From an uncultured Alistipes sp. (GTDB lineage Bacteria; Bacteroidota; Bacteroidia; Bacteroidales; Rikenellaceae): a stretch of DNA of 14,803 bases. The position numbers and the translations under genes are program-made. A model generated the notes under the pieces. It did no database searches, was not told where the DNA came from, and worked only from the letters and a program-made list of their open reading frames with translations. Where the stretch lies: the NCBI GenBank assembly GCA_900550925.1, contig URTU01000046.1, positions 1-14,803 of the forward strand. Reading direction: 5' to 3'. The first letter of the stretch is position 1. Each line of letters begins with the position of its first letter. Shown here piece after piece: positions 13,338-14,803 of the stretch.

Positions 13338-14803
13338 ATGCCCAGAACAGTAACGTTACGACTCTCGCCCAAACAGGCCTCCGATGCCGAATACTATACG
13401 TCGGCAGCGGCGCGTCAGTTGGGTATTTTGCGGAGCGAGGTGGCCATGGCGCGTATCGTTCGCCGGTCGATCGACGCTCGGCGGCGGGATGTGCGGGTCG
13501 AGTTGAGCGTCGAGGTCTATGTCGACGGCGAACGGCAGCCCGATCCGGTACATTTCGACTACCCCGACGTGAGTCACCGTACCGAGGTTGCAGTGGTGGG
13601 CTCGGGGCCGGCGGGGCTTTTTGCGGCTCTGCGGCTGATCGAGCTGGGGTACCGGCCGCTGGTTTTCGAACGGGGGCGCGAGGTGCTGCAGCGCAAGCGC
13701 GATATTGCCCAGATCAACCGTAACGGAGCCGTGGATCCCGATTCGAACTATGCCTTCGGCGAGGGCGGCGCCGGCACATTCTCCGACGGCAAGCTCTTTA
13801 CGCGTTCGAAAAAGCGCGGTGATTACAACAAGGCGCTGCAGGTGCTGGTTTTCCACGGGGCATCGCCCGAGATTCTCTACGAGGCGCACCCACAGATCGG
13901 TGCTGACCGGCTGCCGCGGATCATTTCGAATATCCGGCAGACGATCGAGCAGGCGGGCGGCCGCTTCTTCTTCGGGCGGAGGATCACGTCATTGATCATC
14001 CGCGAGGGGCGTGTCACGGGGATCAGGTGCGGCGACGAGCAGATCGACGCGGCGGCCGTGGTGCTGGCTACCGGACACTCGGCCCGCGACATATACCATA
14101 TGTTATACGACTGCGGCGTGCGGCTCGAAGCCAAGCCTTTTGCAATGGGTGTCCGCATCGAACACCCTCAGGCTCTGATCGATTCGATACAGTACCACAT
14201 GCCCTCGCGCGGCGAATACCTTCCGGCGGCATCCTATTCTCTGGTGACGCAGCAGTGCGGCCGCGGGGTCTACTCGTTCTGCATGTGTCCGGGCGGGTTC
14301 ATCGTTCCGGCCATGACCGATTCGGCACAGTCGGTGGTCAACGGCATGTCGCCTTCGGCCCGCAACTCGGCCTTTGCCAATTCGGGTATTGTGACCGAAG
14401 TGCGGCCGGAGGATTTCGCACACCTGCGCGAAGAGTGGGGTGAACTTGCGGGGTTGAGGTTCCAGGAGGAGTTCGAACGTGCGGCGCGTCGTTTCGGCGG
14501 CGAACACCAGATAGCTCCGGCACAGCGTGTAGCCGATTTCGTGGCGGGGCGCCGGTCGTCGACACTGCCGCGGACATCGTATATTCCGGGTATCACGCCG
14601 TCGCTCATGACCGAGTGGATGCCGGCGTTCATCGGTGAGGCGCTGCGGGCCGGTCTGGCAGACTTCGGGCGCAGGATGCGGGGATTCGTCACTAACGAGG
14701 CGATTGTGGTAGGAGTCGAGTCTCGGACCTCGTCGCCGGTGCGTATCCCGCGCGATCCGGAGCGGTTGATGCATCCCGAGATAGAGGGGCTTTTCCCGGC
14801 GGG
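13338..14803 (+). CDS. FAD-dependent oxidoreductase, COG2509 type (partial, 3' end missing)
   Basis: Open from ATG 13338 to the right edge, giving 488 codons without a stop. A basic N-terminal domain (about 1-80) is followed by a Rossmann dinucleotide motif VVGSGPAGLFAA (86-97). The signature GEGGAGTFSDGKL (141-153) is typical of the COG2509 'uncharacterised FAD-dependent dehydrogenase' family. Later come a second nucleotide-fold ATGHSARD (about 248-255) and the family's end region with ESRTSSPVRIPRDPE. Family members are about 520 aa, so roughly 30 residues are missing. The substrate is not known. It shares a divergent promoter region with pyrC, which does not by itself show a functional link. 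Confidence 0.88.
   Translation, partial: MPRTVTLRLSPKQASDAEYYTSAAARQLGILRSEVAMARIVRRSIDARRRDVRVELSVEVYVDGERQPDPVHFDYPDVSHRTEVAVVGSGPAGLFAALRLIELGYRPLVFERGREVLQRKRDIAQINRNGAVDPDSNYAFGEGGAGTFSDGKLFTRSKKRGDYNKALQVLVFHGASPEILYEAHPQIGADRLPRIISNIRQTIEQAGGRFFFGRRITSLIIREGRVTGIRCGDEQIDAAAVVLATGHSARDIYHMLYDCGVRLEAKPFAMGVRIEHPQALIDSIQYHMPSRGEYLPAASYSLVTQQCGRGVYSFCMCPGGFIVPAMTDSAQSVVNGMSPSARNSAFANSGIVTEVRPEDFAHLREEWGELAGLRFQEEFERAARRFGGEHQIAPAQRVADFVAGRRSSTLPRTSYIPGITPSLMTEWMPAFIGEALRAGLADFGRRMRGFVTNEAIVVGVESRTSSPVRIPRDPERLMHPEIEGLFPA

Noticed and set aside
1..14803. CRISPR array, retron, toxin-antitoxin or other defence system
   Set aside because: I found no regularly spaced repeats, reverse transcriptase, nuclease or toxin motif in any of the credible genes.

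Overview
The window looks like a moderately high-GC Bacteroidota chromosome, most likely an Alistipes-like Bacteroidales. Three things point there: promoters matching the Bacteroidota pattern (TTTG, about 20 bp, TAnnTTTG), starts with weak or no Shine-Dalgarno sequence, and housekeeping proteins (dihydroorotase, thymidine kinase, DHOD-like protein) that read like Bacteroidales versions. The genus is an inference. I see no tRNA, rRNA, CRISPR array, transposase or integrase.

Region 1 (1-5569, plus strand) is part of a prophage or phage-derived island, packed as one tight operon. In order it holds the C-terminus of an unknown gene, a small putative helix-turn-helix protein, a ClpP-like (S14) protease with a long Ala/Pro-rich tail, an HK97-type major capsid protein, an unknown 173-aa protein, a portal protein, a probable head-tail connector, a class-4-type phage holin, and an NNPGNIR-motif 'structural protein P5'-like protein that is probably the lytic partner. 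The portal lies after the capsid gene, unlike the usual portal-protease-capsid order. No tail or terminase gene is visible. A rho-independent terminator at 5623-5660 closes the operon.

Region 2 (5570-6122) is a gene-poor junction with minus-strand hairpins and an AT-rich block; it probably contains the right edge of the prophage.

Region 3 (6123-9717, minus strand) holds an AraC-family regulator, a polytopic membrane protein of unknown function and purD (de novo purine synthesis). purD and the membrane gene may be co-transcribed. tdk (9985-10563, plus strand) follows, with a near-consensus Bacteroidota promoter. It converges on a DHOD-like flavoprotein gene (10872-11843, minus strand), with a strong bidirectional hairpin between them.

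Region 4 (10872-14803): the DHOD-like gene lies downstream of pyrC (dihydroorotase, minus strand), which diverges from a COG2509-type FAD-dependent protein that runs off the right end. Purine synthesis (purD), pyrimidine synthesis (pyrC) and salvage (tdk) thus lie together. The most unusual material is the rearranged, tail-less phage head module, its atypical protease, and a DHOD paralogue without the usual catalytic-base motif.
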